Origin: Paenibacillus sp. FSL R10-2782
GTDB taxonomy: Bacteria; Bacillota; Bacilli; Paenibacillales; Paenibacillaceae
DNA: 64,000 bases
Direction: 5' to 3'
Assembly: GCF_038592985.1 (NCBI RefSeq)
Contig: NZ_CP151951.1
Coordinates: 1,293,001-1,357,000 of the forward strand
Shown here: positions 25,858 through 35,007 of the stretch, piece after piece
Layout: each line of letters starts with the position of its first letter
How positions within the stretch are numbered: the stretch's first letter is position 1
Notes under the pieces: model-generated
The model's database searches: none
Seen by the model: only the letters and a program-made list of their open reading frames with translations
What the model was told of the DNA's origin: nothing
Program-made: the position numbers and the translations under genes

Positions 25858-26097
25858 ATGCCCGGAAAATCCTATCCTCGGCAAATCAGACATCGTGTGG
25901 GTCAAAGCCATATCGCCTTTCGGGGACCGGCCGGAGGCGAACAGGATGCATTGCCACCCGAGTTTGCCCTTTCCCATGGAATCCAGCCGCCTTTTCCTGT
26001 AGCTGTGGGTCATGTGGATTTGGAGGCTGTGGTTTCAACCTCGCCTTCTCATAGCATCCCTTCATTGGACGTTGAACGGATTATAGATGAGGACTAG
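25858..26097 (+). CDS. Small hypothetical protein
   Basis: This 79-residue protein has a start supported by AAAAGGAGGT eight bases upstream. The sequence is basic at the N-terminus, rich in Pro, Gly and His, and ends acidic (VERIIDED). It has no membrane helix or signal peptide. I do not recognise the family. It lies 57 bp upstream of an H-type spore protein gene, so a sporulation role is possible. Confidence 0.6.
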   Translation: MPGKSYPRQIRHRVGQSHIAFRGPAGGEQDALPPEFALSHGIQPPFPVAVGHVDLEAVVSTSPSHSIPSLDVERIIDED

Positions 26098-26154
26098 GTG
26101 AACCTGTATTTCTGAATACATGGATACAAAACAAATCATCAGGAGGAGATCAGC

Positions 26155-26334
26155 ATGAACGTGGAACGAGCAAAAGCGATTTACAATTCATCCGAAAACA
26201 TTGCCGTGCAATTAGAGGGCAAACCGATCTGGATCGAGCATGTAGATGAAGCAAACGGTATGGCTACCGTACAGGTGGGAAGCAACCCCGGTAATACTCA
26301 AACCGTTCGGGTGGATCGTCTGGAAGAGCGATAG
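26155..26334 (+). CDS. sspH: H-type small acid-soluble spore protein
   Basis: This 59-residue protein, not 5'-truncated, begins MNVERAKAIYNSSENIAVQL and continues with GKPIWIEHVDEANGMATVQV, the SspH family pattern. Such proteins are made in the forespore and are minor components of the spore core. The start ATG follows AGGAGGAGA. It is likely to be transcribed by the forespore sigma factor sigma-G, but I cannot point to a clear promoter. Confidence 0.93.
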   Translation: MNVERAKAIYNSSENIAVQLEGKPIWIEHVDEANGMATVQVGSNPGNTQTVRVDRLEER

Positions 26335-26426
26335 GAGATGGGCACAAGGTTAATGATTGGCTGACACTGGGTATCTGTTGGACGAGCCAGCTCCGGGAGA
26401 ATGCTGCTTGAATGGTCCACTCCAAC

Positions 26427-26463
26427 AAAAAAGGCTCGCAATTGCTCAATGAGCAATTAGCGA
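26427..26463 (-). terminator. Terminator of the acetone-type operon
   Basis: Read on the minus strand, CGCTAATTGCTC pairs with GAGCAATTGCG around an ATT loop, followed by AGCCTTTTTTG. It lies just beyond the end of the CoA-transferase subunit B gene. Confidence 0.8.
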
Positions 26464-26482
26464 ACCCTACTTGTAAAAATGT

Positions 26483-27139
26483 TTACACTGCAATAGCCTT
26501 CAAATGTGGTGAAACCATCAGTTTAGCCTCTGTTGCCATTTGAACGTCTTCTACCGACAAACCCGGAGCAATTTCCTTCAGCATCAGCCCTTTACCCGGA
26601 ATAACATCGATGACAGCCTTTTCGGTTACTATGGTCTTTACAACATTTACAGCGGTCAGGGGCAGCTTGCATTGTTTCAGTATTTTCGGCGCCCCATTTT
26701 TGTTTACATGCTCCATGGCTATAATCACTCTCTTGGCTCCGACCACCAAATCCATGGCTCCCCCCATACCGGGTACCTTTTTCCCAGGGATCATCCAGCT
26801 TGCAAGGTTGCCTTTCTCATCGACCTCCAAGGCGCCCAAAACGGTGATATCCACATGTCCTCCGCGGATGATAGAAAATGAAAGCGCACTGTCAAAAAAG
26901 GAAGCTCCTTTTACAGATGTAACGTAGTTTCCACCTGAATCGATACAATCGAGTCTTTCTTTTCCCTGAGCCGCTTTGGGACCTACACCGAGGATTCCGT
27001 TCTCTGCCTGTAGCATAATATGGATGTTTTCGGGGATATAGTCCACCACCATTGTAGGCATTCCAACACCAAGGTTGACAACTTCGCCATCTTTGAATTC
27101 CTGGGCTATTCTTCGAACAATCAATTCTCTGTTATTCAT
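26483..27139 (-). CDS. atoA: Acetoacetate/3-oxoacid CoA-transferase subunit B
   Basis: This 218-residue beta subunit of a family I CoA-transferase has the catalytic glutamate in MLQAENGILGVGP (near residue 47). It also has the family blocks NLGVGMPTMVVDYIP, GGHVDITVLGALEVDEKGNL and GKKVPGMGGAMDLVVGAKRV. With subunit A it moves CoA between acetoacetyl-CoA and a carboxylic acid such as acetate, butyrate or succinate, releasing acetoacetate. The start ATG overlaps the stop of subunit A as ATGA. It is the last gene of the operon. Confidence 0.95.
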   Translation of the reverse strand: MNNRELIVRRIAQEFKDGEVVNLGVGMPTMVVDYIPENIHIMLQAENGILGVGPKAAQGKERLDCIDSGGNYVTSVKGASFFDSALSFSIIRGGHVDITVLGALEVDEKGNLASWMIPGKKVPGMGGAMDLVVGAKRVIIAMEHVNKNGAPKILKQCKLPLTAVNVVKTIVTEKAVIDVIPGKGLMLKEIAPGLSVEDVQMATEAKLMVSPHLKAIAV

Positions 27140-27801
27140 GCGTGTCCACCCACCTTTACAATCGCGTCCACAAATATGCTGGGAACGTTGACATGATTGG
27201 GGTCAATTTCCCCCGCCTTTACGTATTCGTCTGCCTGAGCAACTACATACTCTGCTGCTGTAGCCATAACCAAATTAAAGTTGCGTGAAGAGCCGTTAAT
27301 GACCAGATTCCCCTCTTCATCAGCCTTATGGGCTCTGATTAACGCCACATCCGCTTTGAGCGGCAGTTCGAGCAAATATTCCCTTTCGTCAATTTCTATT
27401 TTCTTTTTTCCTTCCTCTACCATGGTGCCTACACCTACAGGTGTTAAAACACCGCCCAAACCGGCTCCCCCTGCGCGTATTTTTTCAGCGAGCGTTCCTT
27501 GCGGGAAGAGCTGGACCTCCGCTTCTTTCGTCATAAGGAGCCTTCCCGTTTCCGGATTGGAGCCGATATAGGATGCAAAAATCTTTTTTACTCTGCCGCT
27601 TTTTACCAGGTTATAGATAGATAATTCCGGCGTGCCTGTATCATTCGAAATAATTGTTAGATTACTGGCGGAATTTGTGTCGACAAGCGCACGTACCAGA
27701 TCCTCCGGGAAACCTCCTGCCAGAAAACCTCCGACCATCACCGTGTCTCCGTCTTTGACCTTCTTAACTGCTTCTTCAGCGGAGATTACTTTGTTATTCA
27801 T
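27136..27801 (-). CDS. atoD: Acetoacetate/3-oxoacid CoA-transferase subunit A
   Basis: This 221-residue alpha subunit contains DGDTVMVGGFLAGGFPEDLV near residue 18, the CoA-transferase family I pattern, and VLTPVGVGTMVEEGKK and KADVALIRAHKADEEGNLVI further on. It pairs with the overlapping downstream subunit B. AAGGAG precedes the ATG. Placement after acetoacetate decarboxylase matches the clostridial acetone pathway (ctfA-ctfB) as well as ketone-body use. Confidence 0.95.
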   Translation of the reverse strand: MNNKVISAEEAVKKVKDGDTVMVGGFLAGGFPEDLVRALVDTNSASNLTIISNDTGTPELSIYNLVKSGRVKKIFASYIGSNPETGRLLMTKEAEVQLFPQGTLAEKIRAGGAGLGGVLTPVGVGTMVEEGKKKIEIDEREYLLELPLKADVALIRAHKADEEGNLVINGSSRNFNLVMATAAEYVVAQADEYVKAGEIDPNHVNVPSIFVDAIVKVGGHA

Positions 27802-27842
27802 GGTTCCTTCTCCTTATATATATATTTTTAGGAAAGCAAACT

Positions 27843-28583
27843 TTATTGGAGATAATCGTAGAGGACTCTTCCATATGGAAGCGTTAAATCGGCAATAAAA
27901 TGTTTTCCGCCAACATAAGCTTGAACCGGCAAATCTGCCACAGGAGCATTGACATGGGGGACCAGGCTTAATCTGGCAGGCCCTGACCAGGCGCCTTTTA
28001 CAGTGATGGCTTCGAGATTATACGCTACTAACTGAGCAATTTTGGGGGTACCATCAACATCAGGAATTAATTTCAAATTAACTTGTGTTTTTGCGATCGC
28101 TTTAGCCGTTTCCTGTTCATCAAGAATATTATATTTGAAAGGCATGGTTCCCATGGCCACCAGGACGTGATTATAATGCAATGTACCCGTCAGCGTCTCC
28201 GTATCCTCAACGATCAGGCGAGGCTTCGCCCATTTTTTCGGAAATCCCCAGATTTCACGTCCCCCAAGAATAGCAGGCGCGTTATCCAAATACATTTGGG
28301 CAACAAAATTACAGGGTTCTCCTTGAAAAGTACACGGAATGACAATACCGCTTTCCTCATAGCTTCCTAAGCCGGATGAATCGGGCATCTTGATCCATTC
28401 ATAGGAAACAGTATTGCTTCCATCCGGCTGAAGAGGTTCCGGGACCGCTTGTCTAATCGCAGCGGGGTCGGATTCATAGGTAATAATAAAAAATTCCCGG
28501 TTGATGAAGCGGCATGGCGGGCGCCCATAACTGCCGCTGGCCGCAGGCATGGATTGAAGTGAAAGTACATCTTTTTGATTCAT
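27843..28583 (-). CDS. adc: Acetoacetate decarboxylase
   Basis: This 246-residue enzyme converts acetoacetate to acetone and CO2. The Schiff-base lysine region is GGREIWGFPKKWAKP (near residue 115). The family blocks YEWIKMPDSSGLGSYEESG and NFVAQMYLDNAPAILGG precede it. The frame extends upstream, but ATG at 28583 after GGGAG is chosen. With thiolase upstream and CoA-transferase downstream on the same strand, it completes the route from acetyl-CoA to acetone. Confidence 0.93.
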   Translation of the reverse strand: MNQKDVLSLQSMPAASGSYGRPPCRFINREFFIITYESDPAAIRQAVPEPLQPDGSNTVSYEWIKMPDSSGLGSYEESGIVIPCTFQGEPCNFVAQMYLDNAPAILGGREIWGFPKKWAKPRLIVEDTETLTGTLHYNHVLVAMGTMPFKYNILDEQETAKAIAKTQVNLKLIPDVDGTPKIAQLVAYNLEAITVKGAWSGPARLSLVPHVNAPVADLPVQAYVGGKHFIADLTLPYGRVLYDYLQ

Positions 28584-28642
28584 AGCGATTCTCCCTTCCT
28601 TATTAAGAGGTAGTTCCAAAAGTCATCTTTTGAACACGCATT

Positions 28643-29827
28643 TTAAATGAGTGCATTTTCAACCAGCATCGCTATTCCCATTCCCGTTCCGATACATAAC
28701 GATGCTATGCCGTAACGTGAAGATCTTCGCACCATTTCATGAACCAACGTAACCAATATCCTGGCACCGCTTGCTCCGACAGGATGCCCGATCGCGATCG
28801 CGCCGCCATTGACATTCACCTTCTCCGGACTGACCCCAAGCTCTTTCAATACCGCTAATGCTTGTGCGGCGAACGCTTCATTAATTTCAAAAAGATCAAT
28901 GTCCTTGATGGATATTCCCTGTTGCTTAAGAAGTGACGAAATGGCTTTCACCGGTCCCATTCCCATATATGCAGGATCAACGCCAACAAGTGAATAACCC
29001 TTGATATATGCCAACGGCTTTAATGCATGTTCCTTACATTTGTCTTCCGATACTACAAGCATAGCTGCCGCGCCATCATTGATCCCCGAAGCATTTCCGG
29101 CGGTAACCGTTCCGTTCTCCTTAAACGCAGTTTTTAAATGAGAAAGTTTTTCTTTCGTTGTATTTCCTCTTATGTGTTCATCCTCCGTGAAATAAATAGT
29201 TTCTTTTTTGGTTTTGATCATGACCGGAACAATCTGTTCTTCAAAAATCTTGTTGTTTTTTGCTTCCAAAGCCTTTATCTGGCTTTGATAGGCAAATTCA
29301 TCCTGATCAAGTCTTGAAATTCCATATTTATCGGCAACATTTTCTGCGGTAATTCCCATATGGTAATGGTTGATCGGGCATGTAAGGCCGTCGGTCACCA
29401 GGGAGTCTACCAATTCACCGTTGCCAAGCTTGTAGCCGTTTCTTGCATTCCTTAGCAGATAAGGAGCGTTCGACATGCTCTCCATGCCTCCTGCCAAGAC
29501 GATATTGCCTTGTTCCGCTAATATTGAATTGTAGGCTAAACCGACGGCATGAAGTCCTGACCCGCAAACCGTGTTTATCGTTGATTCGGGTACATCAATG
29601 GGGATACCGGCTTTTAGTGCCGCCTGTCTAGCAGGATTTTGGCCATTGCCTGCCTGAAGAACATTTCCCAAATAAATCTGATCAATTAAAGCAGGCTCTA
29701 ATTTACTTTGCTGAAGGCATGCTGTCATCACAGTTGCTCCCAATTCAGGAGCGCTTAGGGGCGCAAGGGTTTTGTTAAAAGAGCCGACCGCTGTTCTCAA
29801 CGGGCTTACTAAAGCTACTTTTTTCAT
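28643..29827 (-). CDS. thl: Acetyl-CoA C-acetyltransferase (thiolase)
   Basis: This 394-residue biosynthetic-type thiolase has the acyl-binding Cys in INTVCGSGLHAVGLAYN (near residue 88), INEAFAAQALAVLKELG, the His in GGAIAIGHPVGASGARI (near 350) and the second Cys in ASLCIGTGMGIAMLVE. It condenses two acetyl-CoA to acetoacetyl-CoA. It is the first gene of a four-gene operon with adc, atoD and atoA. The ATG follows AAGGAATG. Confidence 0.95.
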   Translation of the reverse strand: MKKVALVSPLRTAVGSFNKTLAPLSAPELGATVMTACLQQSKLEPALIDQIYLGNVLQAGNGQNPARQAALKAGIPIDVPESTINTVCGSGLHAVGLAYNSILAEQGNIVLAGGMESMSNAPYLLRNARNGYKLGNGELVDSLVTDGLTCPINHYHMGITAENVADKYGISRLDQDEFAYQSQIKALEAKNNKIFEEQIVPVMIKTKKETIYFTEDEHIRGNTTKEKLSHLKTAFKENGTVTAGNASGINDGAAAMLVVSEDKCKEHALKPLAYIKGYSLVGVDPAYMGMGPVKAISSLLKQQGISIKDIDLFEINEAFAAQALAVLKELGVSPEKVNVNGGAIAIGHPVGASGARILVTLVHEMVRRSSRYGIASLCIGTGMGIAMLVENALI

Positions 29828-30570
29828 AAAAAATTCACATTCCTTTCGCTGTGTTCAAGACACAATACATCCATGACTGCAATTCAATTCGTAAATTCCG
29901 CTTTTACCTTACGAAGCGCAGCGACTGCAAGCTACATTTACATGCGGGCATATCATGGTGCCTAAGACAGTGAGTGTGACGGTTCGATCGCCTTCTTTCT
30001 TTCGTTGGAAATTAAAACCAGTTTCATCATAGTTCTAATGCAAATTTTGCTCAATGTTCAAATATTTACATATATCTAAGTACAGATGTTTATAAAGCCA
30101 TATACTCCAAAATAGATAGGTCATTCTAATGTTTTCTGTTAATTTCTCTATTTTTCTGAAAATAATGATCATAAAATGAATTTTCTGTTAAAAATGAAAT
30201 TTCTAATCAACACGTGAAAAAACGAGGCCAATCGTTGAGTTTGCACACCTTCCTCTTAATCCGCCCCTCCTTTTCTTCGCAAATAGCACCTAACTTATCG
30301 CTGGGAAAAAAAGCCCTTCAGAATTTTCTGAAGACGGCTTTGCCATTAAATATTCATGATCTTCGTCATAATTGTGCCAGCTTGCTTCTTGTTAACGGTG
30401 TCACCCCAATTACACAAAAAGCTCCTGAATCTCCACAGAAGGCAATTCAAGAGCTCTTTCATTGCTAAGTTGATGTGGCCTGAATAAGTGCCCGAAAAGG
30501 CGCTTTTTATATTGTTTAATCCAGGAAACAGGGTGTATAGTATGGTTAATCTTTGAGGGAGGTGAGACAT
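29828..30570. other. AT-rich intergenic region with integrase scrap
   Basis: The left part must contain the promoter of the minus-strand thiolase operon. The centre (about 30030-30220) is very AT-rich with no gene. The right part holds a fragment of a tyrosine recombinase and a hairpin. No clear sigma-54 promoter was found. Confidence 0.5.
30214..30468 (+). pseudogene. Tyrosine recombinase (integrase) remnant
   Basis: Within an 84-codon open stretch, only the segment LPLNIHDLRHNCASLLLVNG (about 30340-30402) resembles a known protein. It is the HxLRH catalytic box of phage-type integrases. The rest of the domain, including the catalytic Tyr, is gone. The stretch has no convincing start site. 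It runs into a terminator-like hairpin (AAAAGCTCCTGAAT / ATTCAAGAGCTCTTT, about 30417-30463). This is a relic of an old integration. Confidence 0.65.
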
Positions 30571-31158
30571 ATGGACTTTAACATATGCTTGTTTGATGAT
30601 TTTGAAACACTGGATGTATTCGGACCCGTTGAGATTTTTGGCCGCCTGCCAGAAGAGTATGACTTAAAATATTTCTCTATGAACGGGGGAATTATTGAGA
30701 GTCGGCAAAAAACCAAGATTGTTACAGAACCTATTGCACAAGCAAAGCCCGATGGCATATTCATGATCCCGGGCGGACAGGGGACAAGAAGTTTAATCCA
30801 TGATGATCAATTTATGAAACAGGTCAAAGATTTTGCGGAACAGTCCTGTTTTTGTATAACCGTCTGTACAGGTTCTGCGCTGCTTGCCAAAACAGGCTTG
30901 TTAAAAAACAGGCACGCCACATCCAATAAATTAGCCTTTGATTGGGTGAAATCCATCGACACAGAGGTTGAGTGGATTCCAAAGGCAAGATGGGTAGTAG
31001 ATGGAAAGTTCTATACTTCATCGGGTGTATCCGCTGGAATAGATATGTCCTTAGGCTTTGTTTCTGACCAGCTTGGTCTTGAAAAAGCTCAACAGGTTGC
31101 CAATCAAATTGAATACATCTGGAATTCCGATAAACATGATGATCCTTTTGCGAGATAA
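30571..31158 (+). CDS. DJ-1/PfpI-family protein
   Basis: This 195-residue protein has the DJ-1/PfpI fold. The nucleophile-elbow cysteine is in FCITVCTGSALLAKTGLL (near residue 95), preceded by GIFMIPGGQGTRSL. The C-terminal TSSGVSAGIDMSLGFVSDQL matches GATase1-like members related to isonitrile hydratases and AraC N-terminal domains. Members have varied roles, including chaperone, deglycase-like and hydratase activity, so the substrate is open. ATG at 30571 follows GAGGGAGGTGA. A terminator follows at 31179. Confidence 0.88.
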   Translation: MDFNICLFDDFETLDVFGPVEIFGRLPEEYDLKYFSMNGGIIESRQKTKIVTEPIAQAKPDGIFMIPGGQGTRSLIHDDQFMKQVKDFAEQSCFCITVCTGSALLAKTGLLKNRHATSNKLAFDWVKSIDTEVEWIPKARWVVDGKFYTSSGVSAGIDMSLGFVSDQLGLEKAQQVANQIEYIWNSDKHDDPFAR

Positions 31159-31178
31159 GTATATTGTAAAATTGACAT

Positions 31179-31206
31179 GGACCGTTACTATTAACGGTCT
31201 TTTTTA
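31179..31206 (+). terminator. Terminator after DJ-1/PfpI gene
   Basis: GACCGTTA pairs with TAACGGTC around CTAT and is followed by TTTTTT. Confidence 0.85.
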
Positions 31207-31298
31207 CATAATATGCTGAGCTGAGTAAACATTTAAGGAGCTGAACTAAGAAAATGCGCAGTGGCAATAGTAACTTTTAAGTTTAGTTTATACAGGTA

Positions 31299-31328
31299 AA
31301 AAAGCCGACTGCTTGAAAGCAATCGACC
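31299..31328 (-). terminator. Terminator after isochorismatase-like gene
   Basis: On the minus strand, GTCGATTGCTT pairs with AAGCAGTCGGC around TC and is followed by TTTTTT. Confidence 0.75.
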
Positions 31329-31343
31329 TCAAATGGTTTCATA

Positions 31344-31871
31344 TTAAAAATGTACAGCCTCCGTTGCAAGCAAACGTACAAAACGATTACCGAGCATCTC
31401 ATTGTGGTGTGCAACGATTTGTTCGCCACTCAGCACTTTACTATTAAATGTACTGTGCGCATCCGACACAAGCACATTATTCTGGTACCCCAGACTGTAG
31501 GCGTTCCGACAGGTCATGTCGAGGCAGAACTCGGTTTGCATCCCCGCAATGATGAGCCGATCAGCTCCCAGTTCCTTGAGCACATTGTCCAATTCAGTTT
31601 GGTAAAAGCTGTCCCAGGACGTTTTACGGACAATCCGCTCATGGGGGAGGGGACGCACTACATCTGCTATGGCCCAGCCCACACTGTTTTCCCGGAAATC
31701 CTCATCCGCTTCATCGGTATGCTGAACAAAAATCACCGGTGTACCTGCTGCTCTGGCTTTGGTCAAAAGCTGCTGCAAATGCTCTACAACTTCCTGCTCT
31801 CGATACAGCTTCTCTTCATACATAAACATAGCCTGCTGCACGTCAATCATGAGTAAAACGTTTTGTCCCAT
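31344..31871 (-). CDS. Isochorismatase-like cysteine hydrolase
   Basis: This 175-residue enzyme of the isochorismatase/nicotinamidase superfamily has the full catalytic triad. Asp is in LLMIDVQQAMF (near residue 9), Lys in IVRKTSWDSFY (near 85) and Cys in IAGMQTEFCLDMTCRNA (near 118). Members cleave amides or vinyl ethers; the exact substrate cannot be read. The frame extends upstream, but ATG at 31871 follows GGGAGGGAAG. The gene is a single unit on the minus strand, divergent from tsaE. Confidence 0.88.
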   Translation of the reverse strand: MGQNVLLMIDVQQAMFMYEEKLYREQEVVEHLQQLLTKARAAGTPVIFVQHTDEADEDFRENSVGWAIADVVRPLPHERIVRKTSWDSFYQTELDNVLKELGADRLIIAGMQTEFCLDMTCRNAYSLGYQNNVLVSDAHSTFNSKVLSGEQIVAHHNEMLGNRFVRLLATEAVHF

Positions 31872-32006
31872 CGTTTCGCTTCCCTCCCTGTATGTTACAC
31901 CTATCTTACCATAGCATGTCTTCATGTCTTGCGGCGACATAAGGTGAACTATATAATAAAGGACAAGTTGGAACGGTCCGATTCGGACGAAAGGTGATTA
32001 AAATAT

Positions 32007-32486
32007 ATGACAATTTCGCAGGAACAGTTAACGTTCCGTTCTGCCGGGGAGGCGCAGACCGGGGCTTTGGCAGGTTTTTTGGCAGCCAAAGCGGTACCCG
32101 GAACGGTGATCGTGCTGGATGGAGATCTGGGAGCGGGCAAAACCGCTTTTTCGAAAGCCTTTGCCAGTCATCTGGGTGTCCCGGGTATCGTAAACAGCCC
32201 CACCTTTACGCTCATTAAGGAGTATGAAGGCCGATTGCCCTTGTACCATATGGATGTGTACCGTATTACACAGGATGAGGCAGAGGATCTTGGGCTGGAC
32301 GAATATTTTTACGGGACAGGCGTATGTCTGGTCGAATGGGGCAGTACTATACCAGATATGTTGCCGGAGCAGCGGCTTCACATGTATATAGAAACAACGG
32401 ATGTGGAGGAGCGCTTGATTCACCTTACCGGGTACGGCGAGCCTTATGAACAATGGTGCCGCAGTTTGCGGGAGAATGGAGTTTGA
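32007..32486 (+). CDS. tsaE: tRNA threonylcarbamoyladenosine biosynthesis ATPase TsaE
   Basis: This 159-residue protein has Walker A LDGDLGAGKTAFSKAFA (near residue 37) and the conserved NSPTFTLIKEYEG, LYHMDVYRI and VEWGSTIPDMLPE blocks of TsaE (YdiB in Bacillus). It binds and hydrolyses ATP in the TsaB-TsaD-TsaE complex that makes the t6A37 modification of ANN-decoding tRNAs. It starts the tsaE-tsaB-rimI-tsaD operon; the next gene begins four bases after its stop. Confidence 0.96.
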   Translation: MTISQEQLTFRSAGEAQTGALAGFLAAKAVPGTVIVLDGDLGAGKTAFSKAFASHLGVPGIVNSPTFTLIKEYEGRLPLYHMDVYRITQDEAEDLGLDEYFYGTGVCLVEWGSTIPDMLPEQRLHMYIETTDVEERLIHLTGYGEPYEQWCRSLRENGV

Positions 32487-32489
32487 AGC

Positions 32490-33326
32490 ATGCAAAGAGA
32501 GCATACAGATGAGAAGGTAAAGCCGCGTGAGCGGTTTTTGGCGTTAGATACAGCGACGACCGTGATGGCGGCCGCCCTGATGAACGGTAAAGAGTTACTG
32601 GGAGAAAGCAATGTCTATGGCGAACGCAATCACTCGGTGCACGTGATTTCCGAATTGGAACGGCTTCTGAATGAAGACGGGCTGACACGGGATGATGTAG
32701 ACGGCATTGCGGTGGGTGTCGGACCGGGGTCTTACACAGGTATTCGCATTGCCGTGACCGCAGCGAAAACACTTGCTTGGGCCTGGGGCGTTCCGGTGAC
32801 ATCCGTATCCACTTTGCAGGCGCTGGCCTGGGGCGGTTGGAGCCGTGGTACCGAATCGCAGGAGCAAGAAGCTGGAAATGAATCAGCAAGGAACCACTCA
32901 GATGGAGAGCGGGCGACAGACTGGATCGTTCCAGTGCTGGATGCCCGGCGTGGGCAGGTTTACACAGGCTTGTTCGCTGTGAATATGGACGGCGATAGAG
33001 GGATTCCGCAGTGTCTGGAGCCGGATGCGATCCGATTGATGGCCACTTGGACCGAGGACCTTCTGCAACGGCTGGAGGCTTTGCCGTCCGAACAGCGCCC
33101 AGCGGTCATTTGGCTGGTTGGTGAAACGGCGGTTCACGCAGAAACAGCCGAGCGCCTGCGTGCATGGAGCGAGCTTCGTATCGTACCGTATGAGCTGGAA
33201 GGAAGATGGGTTGGCCGTCTTGGGGCGGATAAGCTGCTTTGTCAGGAACATGACGAGTTACATACGCTGGTTCCAAACTATACCCAGTTGGCGGAGGCGG
33301 AAGCCAATCTGCTTCGTCAGCGCTGA
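32490..33326 (+). CDS. tsaB: TsaB, partner subunit for t6A synthesis
   Basis: This 278-residue protein begins with the ASKHA-type segment FLALDTATTVMAAALM, followed by NHSVHVISELERLL and GIAVGVGPGSYTGIRI, all typical of TsaB (YdiC/YeaZ). It dimerises with TsaD and is a scaffold for t6A formation rather than an enzyme itself. It is about 40 residues longer than many homologues owing to a charged insertion near residue 120. It lies between tsaE and rimI in the same operon. Confidence 0.95.
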   Translation: MQREHTDEKVKPRERFLALDTATTVMAAALMNGKELLGESNVYGERNHSVHVISELERLLNEDGLTRDDVDGIAVGVGPGSYTGIRIAVTAAKTLAWAWGVPVTSVSTLQALAWGGWSRGTESQEQEAGNESARNHSDGERATDWIVPVLDARRGQVYTGLFAVNMDGDRGIPQCLEPDAIRLMATWTEDLLQRLEALPSEQRPAVIWLVGETAVHAETAERLRAWSELRIVPYELEGRWVGRLGADKLLCQEHDELHTLVPNYTQLAEAEANLLRQR

Positions 33327-33343
33327 AGAGAGCGGTGAACAAC

Positions 33344-33859
33344 ATGGCAAAGAACATACAACGGGAAGAAAAGCTGGAGTTTCGACTGATGCAGTTGGAT
33401 GATATTCCCGATGTGCTGGCGATTGAGCATGAAGCGTTCACGCTACCGTGGACGGAAGAAGCGTTCCGCAATGAATTGACGATGAATCATTTTGCTAAAT
33501 ATATGATTATGGAGCTGAACGGACAGGCCATCGGCTACGCAGGGATGTGGACGATTATGGACGAGGCCCATATTACGAATATAGCCGTTCGTGAGGCCTA
33601 TCGCGGGCGCAAGCTTGGAGATAAGCTGCTGGACGAGCTAATGCAAACTGCCTCTTATCTGGGGATGGAACGCATGACGCTGGAGGTACGGGTGACGAAT
33701 CGGATTGCTCAGGGCTTATATGAGAAAAAGGGCTTTAAGCCAGCGGGTGTCCGCAAGGGCTATTATTCGGATAATAACGAGGATGCTGTGATCATGTGGG
33801 CGGATCTTCCCGCACATGGGCCATCCGGTGAACAGGAAGGAAGCGTGCAGAAGCAATGA
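33344..33859 (+). CDS. rimI: Ribosomal-protein-alanine N-acetyltransferase RimI
   Basis: This GNAT acetyltransferase of about 171 residues has [20 protein letters not shown] (acetyl-CoA site motif A) and [19 protein letters not shown]. This is the RimI pattern for N-terminal acetylation of ribosomal protein S18 and possibly other proteins. ATG at 33344 and GTG at 33335 are both possible starts. Its stop overlaps the tsaD start as ATGA. Clustering with tsa genes is the usual Firmicutes arrangement. Confidence 0.93.
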   Translation: MAKNIQREEKLEFRLMQLDDIPDVLAIEHEAFTLPWTEEAFRNELTMNHFAKYMIMELNGQAIGYAGMWTIMDEAHITNIAVREAYRGRKLGDKLLDELMQTASYLGMERMTLEVRVTNRIAQGLYEKKGFKPAGVRKGYYSDNNEDAVIMWADLPAHGPSGEQEGSVQKQ

Positions 33860-34920
33860 CGCAGGAGGAAAAAGCAGGTACAGGCGCCGCCTCTGGCGAG
33901 CCTTGCTATATACTGGCAGTGGAAACGAGTTGTGACGAGACAGCTGTGTCCGTCGTGAAAAATGGCACCGAGGTGCTTTCTAACCTGATTTCCAGTCAGA
34001 TTGAAACACATAAAGCCTTTGGCGGAGTTGTGCCGGAGGTAGCATCCCGCAAGCATGTGGAGAGCATTACCTACATGCTGGACGAGGCCATGCAAGCATC
34101 GGGAATTACGCCCCGCGAGCTTTCGGCGGTTGCCGTGACGCAAGGGCCGGGACTGGTTGGTGCGTTGCTGGTGGGCATTGTTGCTGCCAAGAGCGCTGCC
34201 ATGGCGTTCGGCAAGCCGTTGATTGGAACACATCATATCGCAGGACATATTTATGCAAATCAGTTGGAGCATAAAATCGTATATCCGTGCATCGCACTGG
34301 TCGTGTCGGGAGGACACACGGAGCTGGTATGGATGGAGTCTGAGGGTCATTTTCACCTGATTGGGCGCACGCGGGATGATGCGGTTGGGGAAGCCTATGA
34401 CAAGGTAGCCCGGGCTATTGGATTTCCGTATCCCGGCGGTCCGCACGTAGATCGAACGGCTCATGAATCCGAGGAAGCTATCACCTTGCCCCGTGCATGG
34501 TTGGAGCCGGATTCTTATGATTTTAGCTTCAGCGGCTTGAAATCGGCGGTATTGAATGTGATCAACCAGACGAAAATGCGTGGAGAAACTGTTCATGCCG
34601 GAGCTATCGCAAGAGGCTTTCAAGAGTCGGTCGTGGAGGTGCTGGTAGAAAAAGCGATTCGTGCTATGCGTGAATACGGCGCGAAGCAACTGCTGCTATG
34701 CGGCGGTGTTGCCGCCAATCGCGGACTGCGGACGGCACTTCACGAACGTTGTGAGCGTGAAAGTATCGAGTTACTTGTGCCATCTATGAAATATTGTACG
34801 GATAATGCAGCTATGATTGGTGCGGCTGCTTACGCCAAGTGGAAGCGTGGCGAATTCACCTCACTGGACATGAAAGCTGATCCCGGGCTGTCTCTGGAAG
34901 AGTGGTCCGTTCAATCTTAA
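33856..34920 (+). CDS. tsaD: tRNA N6-threonylcarbamoyltransferase TsaD
   Basis: This 354-residue catalytic subunit has [16 protein letters not shown], the metal-binding histidines in [14 protein letters not shown] (near residue 118), [32 protein letters not shown] and [11 protein letters not shown]. It transfers the threonylcarbamoyl group to A37 of tRNAs. It closes the tsa operon, is followed by a terminator at 34980, and then by the DnaA-box region. Confidence 0.97.
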   Translation: MTQEEKAGTGAASGEPCYILAVETSCDETAVSVVKNGTEVLSNLISSQIETHKAFGGVVPEVASRKHVESITYMLDEAMQASGITPRELSAVAVTQGPGLVGALLVGIVAAKSAAMAFGKPLIGTHHIAGHIYANQLEHKIVYPCIALVVSGGHTELVWMESEGHFHLIGRTRDDAVGEAYDKVARAIGFPYPGGPHVDRTAHESEEAITLPRAWLEPDSYDFSFSGLKSAVLNVINQTKMRGETVHAGAIARGFQESVVEVLVEKAIRAMREYGAKQLLLCGGVAANRGLRTALHERCERESIELLVPSMKYCTDNAAMIGAAAYAKWKRGEFTSLDMKADPGLSLEEWSVQS

Positions 34921-34979
34921 TTGAAGAGGCATTAGGCGAGTGAGCAGAAGGTAAGTGAAAAAAGTAGAAAGTATATTGG

Positions 34980-35007
34980 GACATGACTCGTTTGGGTCGT
35001 GTCTTTT
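34980..35007 (+). terminator. Terminator of the tsa operon
   Basis: GACATGAC pairs with GTCGTGTC (one mismatch) around TCGTTTGG and is followed by TTTTT. Confidence 0.8.

Noticed and set aside
26540..26881. Plus-strand open frames opposite the CoA-transferase genes
   Set aside because: They are antisense shadows with low-complexity content and no ribosome sites.
29940..29975. Possible sigma-54 promoter before the thiolase operon
   Set aside because: On the minus strand GG and GC elements occur but their spacing is one base too long and the flanks do not match.
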